Both the position numbers and the translations under genes were made by a program. Of a DNA stretch of 63,752 nt, positions 46,271 through 55,099 are shown in pieces (position 1 is the stretch's first letter; the number at the start of each line of letters is the position of its first letter). Source of the stretch: Acetobacteraceae bacterium (GTDB lineage: Bacteria; Pseudomonadota; Alphaproteobacteria; Acetobacterales; Acetobacteraceae). The DNA lies in the NCBI GenBank assembly GCA_025354865.1, contig JANXMB010000004.1, positions 1 to 63,752 on the forward strand. The letters are read 5' to 3'. Under the pieces are notes generated by a model, which did no database searches, was not told the origin of the DNA, and was given only the letters and a program-made list of their open reading frames with translations.

Positions 46271-47082
46271 ACGTCCCGATCGGCAAGCTGACCGCGATCG
46301 GCGGCGGCTTGAGTTTGTTGCTGATTCTATTGGCGGCATTTTCACCATGGATCGCGCCGTTGGACCCGTTGGATCAGTCGTTCCTGACTGCCAACCAAGG
46401 CCCGACGGCGGAGCATTGGTTTGGGACCGATGCATTCGGCCGAGACGTGCTGTCGCGGGTCCTGTTCGGCGGGCGGGTGTCGCTGGCGATCGGTATTCTC
46501 GCCCCGTTGCTGTCTGCCTTGGCCGGCATTTGGGCCGGGATGCTCGCCGGCTATCTGGGGGGATGGACGGATCGATTGCTGTCGCGGTCTTCGGATTTAT
46601 TGATGTCGTTCCCAACCTTGTTGCTGGGCGTGATGATCGCGGCGGCCCTGGGGCCCAGTTTCCAAAGCGCGGTGATTGCGATCGCGGTGGCCTTGTTCCC
46701 GCGGTTCGTGCGCCTGTCGCGGTCGGCGACGCAGGTGGTGCGGCGGGAGCCTTTCATCGATGCGTCGATTGCCGCCGGCCGAGGAACCGCATCGATCGTG
46801 CTGCGCCATGTTCTACCCAATATCGCCGGCCCCTTGGTCGTTGCGCTATCATTGTGGATCGCGACGGCGATTCGTTTGGAGGCCGCATTGTCCTTCCTCG
46901 GCCTGGGCGCGCAACCGCCAGCACCGAGCTGGGGCAATATGATTCGCGACGGCATGAGCGATCTGGTTGGCGACCCCTGGCCGGCGGCATTCGCGGGCGC
47001 TGCCATTACGATCTCGGTGCTCGCGTTCAACATGGTGGGCGACGCGCTGCGCGACCTGCTCGACCCCGAGACCGGCCTATGA
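46267..47082 (+). CDS. ABC transporter permease, DppC type (system 3)
   Basis: 271 residues, on the short side for DppC because the N-terminal tail is brief. Motif HWFGTDAFGRDVLSRVLFGG, EAA loop FIDASIAAGRGTASIVLRHV, C-terminus [17 protein letters not shown]. It is ATGA-coupled at both ends. Confidence 0.93.
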   Translation: MNVPIGKLTAIGGGLSLLLILLAAFSPWIAPLDPLDQSFLTANQGPTAEHWFGTDAFGRDVLSRVLFGGRVSLAIGILAPLLSALAGIWAGMLAGYLGGWTDRLLSRSSDLLMSFPTLLLGVMIAAALGPSFQSAVIAIAVALFPRFVRLSRSATQVVRREPFIDASIAAGRGTASIVLRHVLPNIAGPLVVALSLWIATAIRLEAALSFLGLGAQPPAPSWGNMIRDGMSDLVGDPWPAAFAGAAITISVLAFNMVGDALRDLLDPETGL

Positions 47083-48041
47083 GCCTGCTCGAAGTCGACG
47101 ATCTCCGGGTGCATCTATTCACCGATCGCGGGGTCGTCAAAGCCGTCGACGGGGTGCAGTTCTCGGTCGAGGCCGGGCGCAGCCTGGGTATCGTCGGCGA
47201 GTCCGGCTGCGGCAAAACCATGACCGCTTTGTCGTTGATGCGGCTGATCCCCGAGCCCCCGGCGCGGATTGTGAGCGGATCGATCCGGTTCGATGGGGAG
47301 GATGTGGTGACAATGTCCCCCGATCGATTGCGGGCACTGCGCGGCAACCAAATCGCCATGATCTATCAGGATCCGATGACGTCGCTGAATCCGGTCTTTA
47401 CTGTCGGGGAACAAATCGCCGAGGCCGTCCGTCTGCACCGTCGCGACACCCGCTCTGCCGCCTGGACCCGCGCGGTGGAGGTCCTCCATCTCGTCGGCAT
47501 TCCCGATCCCGATCGCGTTGCTCGGGCCTATCCCCACCAGCTATCGGGCGGGATGCGGCAACGCGCGGTGATCGGCATGGCGCTGGCGTGCGAGCCGAAA
47601 CTGCTGATCGCCGATGAGCCGACGACCGCCCTGGACGTCACGATCCAGGCACAAATTCTGGAATTGCTGCGGCGCCTGCAAGGGGAGTTGGGCACCGGCA
47701 TCGTGCTGATTACCCACGACCTCGGCGTCATTGCCGATCTGGTGGACGATGTCATCGTTATGTACGCGGGAAAGTTGGTGGAACGCGCGCCGGTACGGCA
47801 ATTATTCGCCGCACCGCGCCATCCTTATACCAGCGGATTGTTACGGTCGGTGCCCTCCCTCGACATTCGGGAGCGGCGGTTGGCAACGATCGACGGCACC
47901 GTGCCGCCGGCGCACGCGATGCCGAATGGATGCCGCTTCAACCCGCGATGCACCCTAGCGCGGGATATCTGCCATGAGCAGGAACCGCCGCTGGTCGATG
48001 TCGGCAACGGCACCATGGCCGCTTGTTGGGCACCGCTATGA
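47079..48041 (+). CDS. ABC transporter ATP-binding protein, DppD type (system 3)
   Basis: 320 residues. Walker [10 protein letters not shown] (40-48), signature LSGGMRQR, Walker [22 protein letters not shown] switch, Cys-bearing C-terminal extension ([14 protein letters not shown]). It overlaps both neighbours by ATGA. Confidence 0.94.
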   Translation: MSLLEVDDLRVHLFTDRGVVKAVDGVQFSVEAGRSLGIVGESGCGKTMTALSLMRLIPEPPARIVSGSIRFDGEDVVTMSPDRLRALRGNQIAMIYQDPMTSLNPVFTVGEQIAEAVRLHRRDTRSAAWTRAVEVLHLVGIPDPDRVARAYPHQLSGGMRQRAVIGMALACEPKLLIADEPTTALDVTIQAQILELLRRLQGELGTGIVLITHDLGVIADLVDDVIVMYAGKLVERAPVRQLFAAPRHPYTSGLLRSVPSLDIRERRLATIDGTVPPAHAMPNGCRFNPRCTLARDICHEQEPPLVDVGNGTMAACWAPL

Positions 48042-49006
48042 CCGGCCCGCTGTTGTCCGTGCAGGGGCTGACCAAGCATTTCCCGCTCAAAACCGGGCAG
48101 GTGAAAGCGGTGGACGGGGTCTCGTTCGACGTGGCGGCTGGGGAAACCCTTGCGCTGGTCGGCGAATCCGGCTGCGGCAAATCCACCACAGGGCGGATGT
48201 TGCTGCGCTTGACCGACCCGACCGCCGGCTCGATCGCCTTCGACGGGGAGGACTTTCTCGGGCTGGGGCGCGCCGCGCTGCGCCGTCGTCGGCGGGAAAT
48301 GCAGATCGTTTTCCAGGACCCCTACGCATCCTTGAGCCCACGCAATCGGGTGGAAGATATTGTTGCCGAACCCTTGGATGTGCATGGATTGTGCGAGTCC
48401 CGAGCGGCACGGCGCGAGCGGGTTATCGAATTGCTGCGTCTGGTCGGTTTGGATGCGATCCATTTGCGCCGGCATCCTTTCGAGTTTTCCGGCGGTCAGC
48501 GGCAACGCATCGCCATCGCGCGCGCTTTGGCCCCGCAACCCCGTCTGATCGTTGCGGATGAACCGGTTTCGGCCCTGGATGTTTCCGTGCAGGCGCAGGT
48601 GGTGAACCTGATGCAGGATTTGCAGGAAAAATTCGGTCTGGCCTACGTGTTTATTTCGCACGATCTGGCAGTTGTGCGCCATATCGCCCATCGGGTGGCG
48701 GTGATGTATCTCGGGCGATTGGTGGAGATCGGAACGACCGAAACCTTATTCTCGGCGCCGCACCATCCCTATACTCAGGCGTTGCTGTCGGCAGCCCCGG
48801 TTCCCGATCCGGAACGGAAACGGACCAGGATCGTGCTCGCGGGCGATGTGCCCAGCCCGGCGAATGTGCCGTCCGGTTGCCATTTCCACCCCCGTTGCCC
48901 GGTGGCGCAGGCCATCTGCCGGGAGTCGGTCCCGGCGTTGCGCGATGTCGGTGGCGGGCATCGGGCAGCCTGCCATTTCGGCAAGCCGTTTCCGATCCCG
49001 GTTTAG
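48038..49006 (+). CDS. ABC transporter ATP-binding protein, DppF type (system 3)
   Basis: 322 residues. Walker [10 protein letters not shown] (42-50), signature FSGGQRQR, Walker [22 protein letters not shown] switch, and [14 protein letters not shown] in the C-terminal extension. Its stop (49004-49006) overlaps the stop of the convergent MmgE/PrpD gene. Confidence 0.94.
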   Translation: MTGPLLSVQGLTKHFPLKTGQVKAVDGVSFDVAAGETLALVGESGCGKSTTGRMLLRLTDPTAGSIAFDGEDFLGLGRAALRRRRREMQIVFQDPYASLSPRNRVEDIVAEPLDVHGLCESRAARRERVIELLRLVGLDAIHLRRHPFEFSGGQRQRIAIARALAPQPRLIVADEPVSALDVSVQAQVVNLMQDLQEKFGLAYVFISHDLAVVRHIAHRVAVMYLGRLVEIGTTETLFSAPHHPYTQALLSAAPVPDPERKRTRIVLAGDVPSPANVPSGCHFHPRCPVAQAICRESVPALRDVGGGHRAACHFGKPFPIPV

Positions 49007-50328
49007 CCTTGTAACGAATTCAGCATGGCCCGCGCCTCGGCCAATACGGTGCCGTTGCCGAAATGGCGGAGGAGGCCGAACAGCGTGCCGGTGCGATTTT
49101 GCAGGGCGGGGGTCGCGAGGCCGCCGAATTTGGCATCCATATCGTCCCATCGGATCGGGTTGCCGGGATGGCCTTTCGCGACCGCCACGTGCTCCGCTAT
49201 GCCGTCGATCGATACGGTAGCGGATGCGAAGCCCATGTCCGGATGGTTGTACACGGCGATTTTGGATGCTGTGGCCGCGACGGCGGCATCCAGTGCCCAA
49301 GGCTCGCGGAAATCGGCAGCCGAAACGTCCCGGCCGTGCAGTGCGAGGGCCACGCAGTAGCGCAGGTCGAATTTTCCGGCCAGCGGCGTATCGGGGCTAC
49401 CGTCGCCGCTGCCGGTCATTTGTACCGCCAATGCCCCAACATCGGCGCGAATTGTTTCAATCGATCCCAAATCGATGCGTCGAGCCAAGAATGCGCGGGC
49501 TGCGTCGATCGAGGGATGGATCAAATGGCAGGCTGCGTATGGCTTGAAGCTGTTGCGGAGGATGCGCCAGTCGGAGAATTCGATCGGCACGATCGACAAC
49601 GATCCGTCCTGGATGACGGCATTATCCAACCCGGCGCCCGGCTCTAGAATGCCGACGGCGCCGACAAAGCCGCCGGCTGCGAGTTGGGCCGACAGGATGC
49701 CGTCCATCGCGGCTTTGCCGGCGTGGAACGGTTTCGCCATAGTACCGAATGACGCGGTCAGTCCGCTGGTTTGCGTCGCGGCAAGGGCGACAGCGTTCAG
49801 GGCTTTTTCGGCATCCAATTGCAGCAGGGCTGCTGCCGCTGCCGCCGCGCCGATACGGCCGAAGACCCCGGTCCCGTGCCATCCGCGCGCCGTCGCTGCC
49901 TGCCCCAGACCATGCCCGACCCTGGCTGCAACCTCGAACCCGGTGACGAAAGCGGCCAACATGTCGGCCTCGGTCGCGTCGATATCCTCCCCCAAGGCCA
50001 ATGTCGCGGCCCAGACGGGGGCGCTGGTATGGGTCACCGCGTCGACATAGGTGTCGTCGAAATCCAGGCAATGCGCCAAGGTCCCGTTCGCCAACGCCGC
50101 GAAGGGGGCTGCGGCGGTGCCGCCGAACACCACACTGGACCGCCCGGCCGATCGCCATCCGGCAACCGTTTCGCGCACGATGCGACCGGCGGGTTCGGTG
50201 GATGCGCCGATGGCGACGCCTATCCAATCCGTCAGACACAAACGGGCGGCGTCCAGGACCTCGGGCGGCAGGATCCGGGTCCGCGTGGCGGCGATGAATT
50301 CTGCGACGGCGTGGCCGTTGGCGGTCAT
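49003..50328 (-). CDS. MmgE/PrpD-family protein
   Basis: 441 residues. Family features: [40 protein letters not shown], and [20 protein letters not shown]. Characterised members are 2-methylcitrate dehydratase and cis-aconitate decarboxylase; many catabolic paralogues have unknown substrates. There is no prpB/prpC here, so methylcitrate-cycle function is not supported. It is divergent from the TauD-like gene. Confidence 0.9.
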   Translation of the reverse strand: MTANGHAVAEFIAATRTRILPPEVLDAARLCLTDWIGVAIGASTEPAGRIVRETVAGWRSAGRSSVVFGGTAAAPFAALANGTLAHCLDFDDTYVDAVTHTSAPVWAATLALGEDIDATEADMLAAFVTGFEVAARVGHGLGQAATARGWHGTGVFGRIGAAAAAAALLQLDAEKALNAVALAATQTSGLTASFGTMAKPFHAGKAAMDGILSAQLAAGGFVGAVGILEPGAGLDNAVIQDGSLSIVPIEFSDWRILRNSFKPYAACHLIHPSIDAARAFLARRIDLGSIETIRADVGALAVQMTGSGDGSPDTPLAGKFDLRYCVALALHGRDVSAADFREPWALDAAVAATASKIAVYNHPDMGFASATVSIDGIAEHVAVAKGHPGNPIRWDDMDAKFGGLATPALQNRTGTLFGLLRHFGNGTVLAEARAMLNSLQG

Positions 50329-50385
50329 GGTTGTTCCCCTCGTTGGTTGGGCGCGCTAGGCTTTCCTAAACGAAGGAGGAACCCC

Positions 50386-51432
50386 ATGACCATCCCGCGT
50401 CCCCCGATTGTCGGTCCATCGGCCTGGATCGGTGCCGAACTGGCGAAGCGGCCGGAGGAATGGATTTACACGCTTTCGGCCGACGAGATCGGCGAGATCG
50501 AGACCAACGTCGCCCATCTGCGCGGCCGCGACATCGCCAACGTCGTCAAGGCGGAATTTCCCTTGCCGACCTTGGGTCCGGCATTGGATCGGATGCGGTC
50601 CGAAATCCTGAACGGCCGGGGGTTTGTGCTGCTGCGCGGGCTGCCCGTTGTCGATCGGCTGATCGCCGATAGCGCGATGGCTTATTGGGGCATCGGGACA
50701 TGGTTCGGTAGCGCCCGATCGCAGAACGCCAAGGGCCATGTGCTGGGTCATGTGCGCGATATGGGTTTGGCAACGACCGATCCGAATGTGCGGATTTATC
50801 AGACAACCGAGCGGCAGAATTTCCACACGGATTCGTGCGATATTGTTGGGCTGCTGTGCCTGAAGACGGCGCGGTCCGGGGGATTGTCGTCGTTGACCAG
50901 TTCGATGTCGGTTTATAATGCCATGTGCGAGCGCCATCCCGATCTGGTCGGTCGCTTGTTCGCACCGATGCCAACGGATCGGCGCGGGGAAGTGCCGGTC
51001 GGCAAGAAACCCTGGTTCGAACTGCCGATTTATAACGACTACCAAGGCCATCTGTCGGCGTTGTACGCGCCGCACTACGTCCGTTCCTCGCAACGGTTCC
51101 CAGAAGCGCCGCGTCTGACCGACGACGATCTGAAGGCGCTCGATTGTTTCGATCGACTGGCGGAAGATACCGCGCTGCGCCTGGACATGGCATTGCGGCC
51201 CGGCGATATTCAACTGGTGCATAATCATACGACGTTGCACGATCGCACTGCTTTCGTCGATTGGCCGGAACCGGAACAGAAGCGTCACCTTCTGCGTCTT
51301 TGGCTCGCAAGCCCGGGCGCTCGGCCGTTGCCGGCGGCCTATGCCGAGCGGTGGGGAAGTGTCACGATCGGCGATCGCGGCGGGATCGTTTGCGAGGGTA
51401 CGAAGATGCACGCCCCGCTCGAAGCCGTATAG
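50386..51432 (+). CDS. TauD/TfdA-like Fe(II)/2-oxoglutarate dioxygenase
   Basis: 348 residues; ATG 50386 follows AAGGAGGA, one of the strongest ribosome-binding sites in the window. The metal triad appears as H147-x-D149 (NFHTDSCD) and H285 (TTLHDR), and the 2-oxoglutarate Arg is probably R304 in RHLLRLWL. The group is often annotated TauD/TfdA with the substrate unknown; taurine cannot be assumed. It is followed after 24 bases by a flavin-dependent oxidoreductase, so the two may act in sequence. Confidence 0.92.
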   Translation: MTIPRPPIVGPSAWIGAELAKRPEEWIYTLSADEIGEIETNVAHLRGRDIANVVKAEFPLPTLGPALDRMRSEILNGRGFVLLRGLPVVDRLIADSAMAYWGIGTWFGSARSQNAKGHVLGHVRDMGLATTDPNVRIYQTTERQNFHTDSCDIVGLLCLKTARSGGLSSLTSSMSVYNAMCERHPDLVGRLFAPMPTDRRGEVPVGKKPWFELPIYNDYQGHLSALYAPHYVRSSQRFPEAPRLTDDDLKALDCFDRLAEDTALRLDMALRPGDIQLVHNHTTLHDRTAFVDWPEPEQKRHLLRLWLASPGARPLPAAYAERWGSVTIGDRGGIVCEGTKMHAPLEAV

Positions 51433-51456
51433 CCCAAACCAGCAGGAGATCGTTTC

Positions 51457-52542
51457 ATGCAATTCGGTTATTTCACTATGCCGTCGCATCCGCCGGAACG
51501 GGGCTTGAAGGCAGGCCATGAGTGGGACTTGCAGACGCTGCGATGGCTCGACGAACTCGGCTTCCAGGAGGCATGGATCGGCGAACATCACACCGCCCCC
51601 TGGGAACCGCACCCCGCCCCGGATTTGCTGATCGCCCAAGCTTTGTTGCAAACGAAACGAATACGCATCGGTCCGGGTGGGTTTCTGCTGCCGTACCATC
51701 ATCCTGCCGAACTCGCGAACCGGGTGGCGATGCTGGATCATCTGTCGGACGGGCGATTGATGTTCGGCGTTGCCGCGTCGGGCCTGCCGAGCGATTGGGC
51801 GATGTTCGGGGTCGATGGGATGTCGGGGGTGAATCGCGAAATGACGAGAGAGGCATTGGATATTATCCTGCGCCTCTGGAGCGATGAGCCATCGTTCGAA
51901 TTCAAGGGCAAGTTCTGGAATGTTGCGAAACCGGAACCTATGTTCGGCTTTCTGAAACCGCATATAAAACCATTGCAGCAACCGCATCCGCCAATCGGGG
52001 TGGCGGGACTGTCCACCAACTCCGACACCCTGAAAATGGCCGGGGAGCATGGGTTCCTGCCGCTGTCGCTCAATCTGAATCCGGCCTACGTGTCCACCCA
52101 TTGGGCTGCGGTTGAAGCCGGTGCCGCCCGCACCGGACGCACGCCCAGCCGACGCGATTGGCGTATGGTGCGGGAGGTCTTCGTGGCGGAGACGGACGAG
52201 CAGGCCTGGGAATTGTCGGTCGGCGGCATGATGGGCCGCATGATGCGGGAATATTTCCTTCCGCTACTCGGGAATTTCGGGTTTCTGGAATACCTGAAGC
52301 ACGATCCCTCGGTGCCGGATTCCGATGTGACGCCGGAATATTGCGCCGAGCACAATTGGCTGATCGGCTCGCCGAAGACAGTCGCCGAGAAACTGGAGAA
52401 AGTTTACGCCGACGTCGGCGGCTTCGGGAACCTACTGGTGTTCGGCTTCGATTATGCCGACAACCCCGACGCGTGGCACACTTCGTTGAAACTGCTGGCC
52501 GAGGAAGTGGCACCGAAGGTTGCACACCTCGTGCCGGCGTAG
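51457..52542 (+). CDS. luciferase-like (LLM class) flavin-dependent oxidoreductase
   Basis: 361 residues; AGGAG precedes the ATG. TIM-barrel LLM features: MQFGYFTMPSHPPERG, ELGFQEAWIGEHHTAPWEPH, FLLPYHHPAELANRVAMLDH and the SDGRLMFGVAASG block. These use FMNH2 (or F420 in some lineages) and O2 to oxidise varied substrates. The C-terminal AEHNWLIGSPKTVAEKLEKV is usual for the family. It is co-directional with the dioxygenase and convergent with the phosphopantetheinyl transferase. Confidence 0.92.
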   Translation: MQFGYFTMPSHPPERGLKAGHEWDLQTLRWLDELGFQEAWIGEHHTAPWEPHPAPDLLIAQALLQTKRIRIGPGGFLLPYHHPAELANRVAMLDHLSDGRLMFGVAASGLPSDWAMFGVDGMSGVNREMTREALDIILRLWSDEPSFEFKGKFWNVAKPEPMFGFLKPHIKPLQQPHPPIGVAGLSTNSDTLKMAGEHGFLPLSLNLNPAYVSTHWAAVEAGAARTGRTPSRRDWRMVREVFVAETDEQAWELSVGGMMGRMMREYFLPLLGNFGFLEYLKHDPSVPDSDVTPEYCAEHNWLIGSPKTVAEKLEKVYADVGGFGNLLVFGFDYADNPDAWHTSLKLLAEEVAPKVAHLVPA

Positions 52543-52546
52543 GTTG

Positions 52547-53279
52547 CTATTGTAGCGGTCCGATATCGAAATCGGCCGGAGGGGCGGCGCGCAGGGCAAC
52601 GGCCAGCATATGGTGCCGCCCCGCCGCCGTCTGCCCGAACGACCATCCCGTCGTATTGTCCGCTCGGGATGGTTCGAATGCGACGCCGAGCGGATCGAGC
52701 GTGACCGAGAACGCGTGCAGCGGCAGTTGAAAGCCCAGGCCCATCGCTTTCATCACCGCCTCCTTCATCGTCCACAACCGGAAGAACGTTCGTTGGCGTT
52801 CGTTCTCGGGGCTGGCCTCGATCAGGGCGACCTCGCGCGGGGTAAAGAAGCGCCCGGCGATCTTGCCGGTTGCGGCGCGCCGTTCGACCGGTTCGACGTC
52901 GATCCCGACCTCCTGCCGCGCCAAAGCACAGGCCACAAGCCCGGTGGTGTGGGAGAGGTTGAAGTGTAAATCGGGCCGATTATGGCTTGGGTCCAACGCC
53001 GGGCGGCCGTGCGGGCCGGCGACGAAGCGCCAGTCCAGCGGCGGCAATCCGCCGTAAATCGACAGCATGACCCGCGTCAGGGCGTGTGCGGCGATGAAGG
53101 TTTCCCGATCGGGGGCAAAATAGAACCGGTCGGCGCGGGCAATTTCCGTGGCATCGAGGAATCCGCGCCACAGCGCCAGCCGGTGCGGCGGAATGTTTTC
53201 GCAGTCCAGCCAACGCGCGACGGCCCCGGTCGGGGGGGGGGGTTGTGGCGGGCAGCCGAGCGAGGTCTTCCAATAACAT
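52547..53279 (-). pseudogene. Sfp-type 4'-phosphopantetheinyl transferase, frameshifted at an 11-G run
   Basis: The downstream frame (52547-53231) reads a full Sfp-type enzyme: VARWLDCENIPPHRLALWRG, RFYFAPDRETFIAAHALTRV, LHFNLSHTTGLVACAL, GIDVEPVE and FRLWTMKEAVMKAMG, covering the Mg-binding Asp and the KEA motif. The start codon that fits lies in another frame (ATG 53279, MLLEDLARLPATTPPP). The two frames meet at a run of 11 G on the plus strand (53232-53242); a run of 10 would join them into one 243-residue protein. The enzyme moves phosphopantetheine from CoA to carrier proteins. No PKS or NRPS is nearby. Either a sequencing slip, a true mutation or phase variation explains the break. ATG 53068 would give a truncated 173-residue product. 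Confidence 0.85.
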
Positions 53280-53322
53280 CGGGGGTAGGAAAGACGGAAG
53301 CGATGCGCGCCGCAACCCTGCT

Positions 53323-53793
53323 TTATTCGGCGCGCAAGGCGGATCGGACGTCGGCCATGCTGGCCGGGTCTTCCAGCGATGCCAGGCGGACCGCCGCGAG
53401 GGTCGCGAATTGGCGCAGCAATGCTGTCCGGCGTGCCGGTGCCAGCGGATGCGGTGGCGCGTCCCGCAGCACCTCGGCTTCCAGCCCGACCGCCACGATC
53501 AGGCCGGTTTCGGGGGGGAGCATGTCTTGGGGGAAATCCTCATCCACGGCGAAATACAACGCGTCCGAAAATGCGCGATATTCGGGCCATTTGCTATCGG
53601 TCAGGAAGTCGCGCGGGCCGGATTTCACCTCGATACACGCGAAGCCGCCGTCGCGTCGCAGCGCCAGGATATCGGCGCGCAGCCCGTTCGGCAGGGCAAC
53701 CTCGTGCAGCGGCGCCCAACCCAAGCGCAGGCAGAGCCGGGATGTCGCCCGTCGTATCAGCGCCGAGCGCTCCGGAAAGCCGCGATCGATCAT
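53323..53793 (-). CDS. mmcB: MmcB-family DNA repair protein
   Basis: 156 residues. PD-(D/E)xK-like core: [23 protein letters not shown], then [20 protein letters not shown] and [18 protein letters not shown], all typical of MmcB, a mitomycin-C-resistance protein first described in Caulobacter. The start at 53793 overlaps the stop of the pterin dehydratase gene (ATGA). The long frame upstream of this start is antisense to other genes and not real. Confidence 0.9.
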   Translation of the reverse strand: MIDRGFPERSALIRRATSRLCLRLGWAPLHEVALPNGLRADILALRRDGGFACIEVKSGPRDFLTDSKWPEYRAFSDALYFAVDEDFPQDMLPPETGLIVAVGLEAEVLRDAPPHPLAPARRTALLRQFATLAAVRLASLEDPASMADVRSALRAE

Positions 53794-54080
53794 GGCAACA
53801 GGGCGTCGATTGCCGTGGCCATGCGCACATCCCGCTTGGTCAGCCCGCCGGAGTCGTGGCTGGACAATTGTATGGCGACCGTGTTCCACACATTGGACCA
53901 ATCCGGATGGTGATCCATGCGCTCCGCCAGCAGGGCGACACGGGTCATGAAGCCCCAGGCTTCGTTGAAATCCTTGAATCGAAAAATTCGCTCGATCGCC
54001 GAGCCCGCCTTTGCCAGCGACCAGTCGGGCAGTGTGCCGGTAAGGGCGTTGCGTTCGGCGTCGGTCAACAATATGGACAT
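53790..54080 (-). CDS. 4a-hydroxytetrahydrobiopterin dehydratase
   Basis: 96 residues, normal for PCD/DCoH. Conserved [20 protein letters not shown], then [20 protein letters not shown] (the catalytic His pair and PDW) and [10 protein letters not shown]. It recycles the pterin cofactor of aromatic amino acid hydroxylases; no such hydroxylase is in the window. It is ATGA-coupled to mmcB and divergent from the zincin gene. Confidence 0.95.
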   Translation of the reverse strand: MSILLTDAERNALTGTLPDWSLAKAGSAIERIFRFKDFNEAWGFMTRVALLAERMDHHPDWSNVWNTVAIQLSSHDSGGLTKRDVRMATAIDALLP

Positions 54081-54108
54081 GCCCCGTCTCCTTCCCAGCA
54101 AGATAAGC

Positions 54109-54528
54109 ATGAGCGACCTGCGCAATCCCATCCCTGCTTTCGGCCTGCCGCCCAGTATCGACGATATCGCCGACATGGCGGAGCGTGCGCTGGGCACGAT
54201 ACCCATCCGCCTCGCCAAACATGTGCGGGGCGTGAGTATCGCGGTCGAGGATATGCCCGACGACGAAACCCTGGACGATCTGGAAATCGAGTCCGGGTGG
54301 GAACTGACCGGCCTGTATCGCGGCACCCCGCTGACCGAGCGAAGCGTCATGGACAACGCCCGCCAGCCGGACCTGATTTTCCTGTATCGCGAGCCGATCC
54401 TGCTGGAATGGATCGAGACCGGGGTGGACCTGTATCAATTGGTCCGCAACGTCGTGGTGCACGAAATCGCGCATCATTTCGGGTTCAGCGATCGGGAGAT
54501 TGCGTCGATCGAAGAAGAGATGCCGTAA
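54109..54528 (+). CDS. metallopeptidase-family protein (minimal zincin)
   Basis: 139 residues. Zinc-binding [11 protein letters not shown] (H118, E119, H122 with D128) near the C-terminus and [13 protein letters not shown] before it are typical of the small acidic zincin family found across actinobacteria and proteobacteria. The peptidase substrate is unknown. ATG 54073 in the same frame is an alternative start. The 3' end overlaps the convergent UDG-family gene by 44 bases. Confidence 0.88.
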   Translation: MSDLRNPIPAFGLPPSIDDIADMAERALGTIPIRLAKHVRGVSIAVEDMPDDETLDDLEIESGWELTGLYRGTPLTERSVMDNARQPDLIFLYREPILLEWIETGVDLYQLVRNVVVHEIAHHFGFSDREIASIEEEMP

Positions 54529-55099
54529 CTGCCGCACGCAGGGCCGGCAGGGCCTCGGCCTCGAACCAGGGGTTGCGCCGTTCCCACGCGGTTGTCCGCC
54601 AGGATGGGTGCGGCAGCGGGAAGCGGTCCGGTAGATATGCCTGGAAATTCCGCACCCGATTCGTCATCGGGCCTCGCCCCAGGGCATGCACCTGCGCGTA
54701 GCTGCCGACCAACAGGGTCAGGCGGATCGACGGCATCGCCGCCAGCAGGCGGTTGCGCCACAAGGGCGCGCACTCCGGCCGGGGTGGAGCGTCGCCGCCG
54801 TTCGGCAGCCGGCCGGGATAGCAGAACCCCATCGGCAGGATTGCGATCCGGCTTTCGTCGTAAAACGTGGCGGCGTCCATCGCCAACCAGCGACGGAGGC
54901 GCTCACCCGAGGGGTCGTTCCAGGGAATGCCGGTTTCGTGCACCTTGGTCCCGGGCGCCTGTCCGGCGATCAACAGCGTCGCGGTGGTCGAGACGCGGAA
55001 TACCGGCCGAGGACCCAGCGGCAGCGTGGACGCGCAGTGGCGGCAGTCCCGCGCCGCCGCCGCGACGTCAGCCAATAATGCCGCGGGATCGCAGTGCAT
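54485..55099 (-). CDS. uracil-DNA glycosylase-family protein
   Basis: 204 residues. The GQAPGTKVHETGIPWNDPSG block matches the GxAPG motif of family 4/5-like UDG-superfamily proteins, and the late PLPHPSWRTTAWERRNPWFE holds the HPS catalytic loop. The Cys pair C18/C22 (DCRHCAST) might bind a cluster, but the full four-Cys set of family 4 is not evident. It would excise damaged bases; exact specificity is unknown. It starts inside the last 32 bases of cysNC on the same strand, so it may be translated from the cys transcript. Confidence 0.87.
   Translation of the reverse strand: MHCDPAALLADVAAAARDCRHCASTLPLGPRPVFRVSTTATLLIAGQAPGTKVHETGIPWNDPSGERLRRWLAMDAATFYDESRIAILPMGFCYPGRLPNGGDAPPRPECAPLWRNRLLAAMPSIRLTLLVGSYAQVHALGRGPMTNRVRNFQAYLPDRFPLPHPSWRTTAWERRNPWFEAEALPALRAAVTASLLRSTQSPDR

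Noticed and set aside
49003-50328. Methylcitrate-cycle prpD
   Set aside because: No prpB, prpC or acnM nearby; the family is broad, so only a family-level call is justified.
50386-51432. Taurine dioxygenase tauD
   Set aside because: Only the Fe/2OG core motifs are shared; no tauABC or sulfonate genes accompany it, although an NMT1-type binding protein lies 7 kb away.
52980-53315. Separate 111-residue gene on the minus strand
   Set aside because: Its first part is the start of the phosphopantetheinyl transferase; after the G run it is merely out of frame.
53794-54537. Long N-terminal extension of mmcB
   Set aside because: It lies antisense to the zincin gene and overlaps the pterin dehydratase in another frame; ATG 53793 gives the normal MmcB length.
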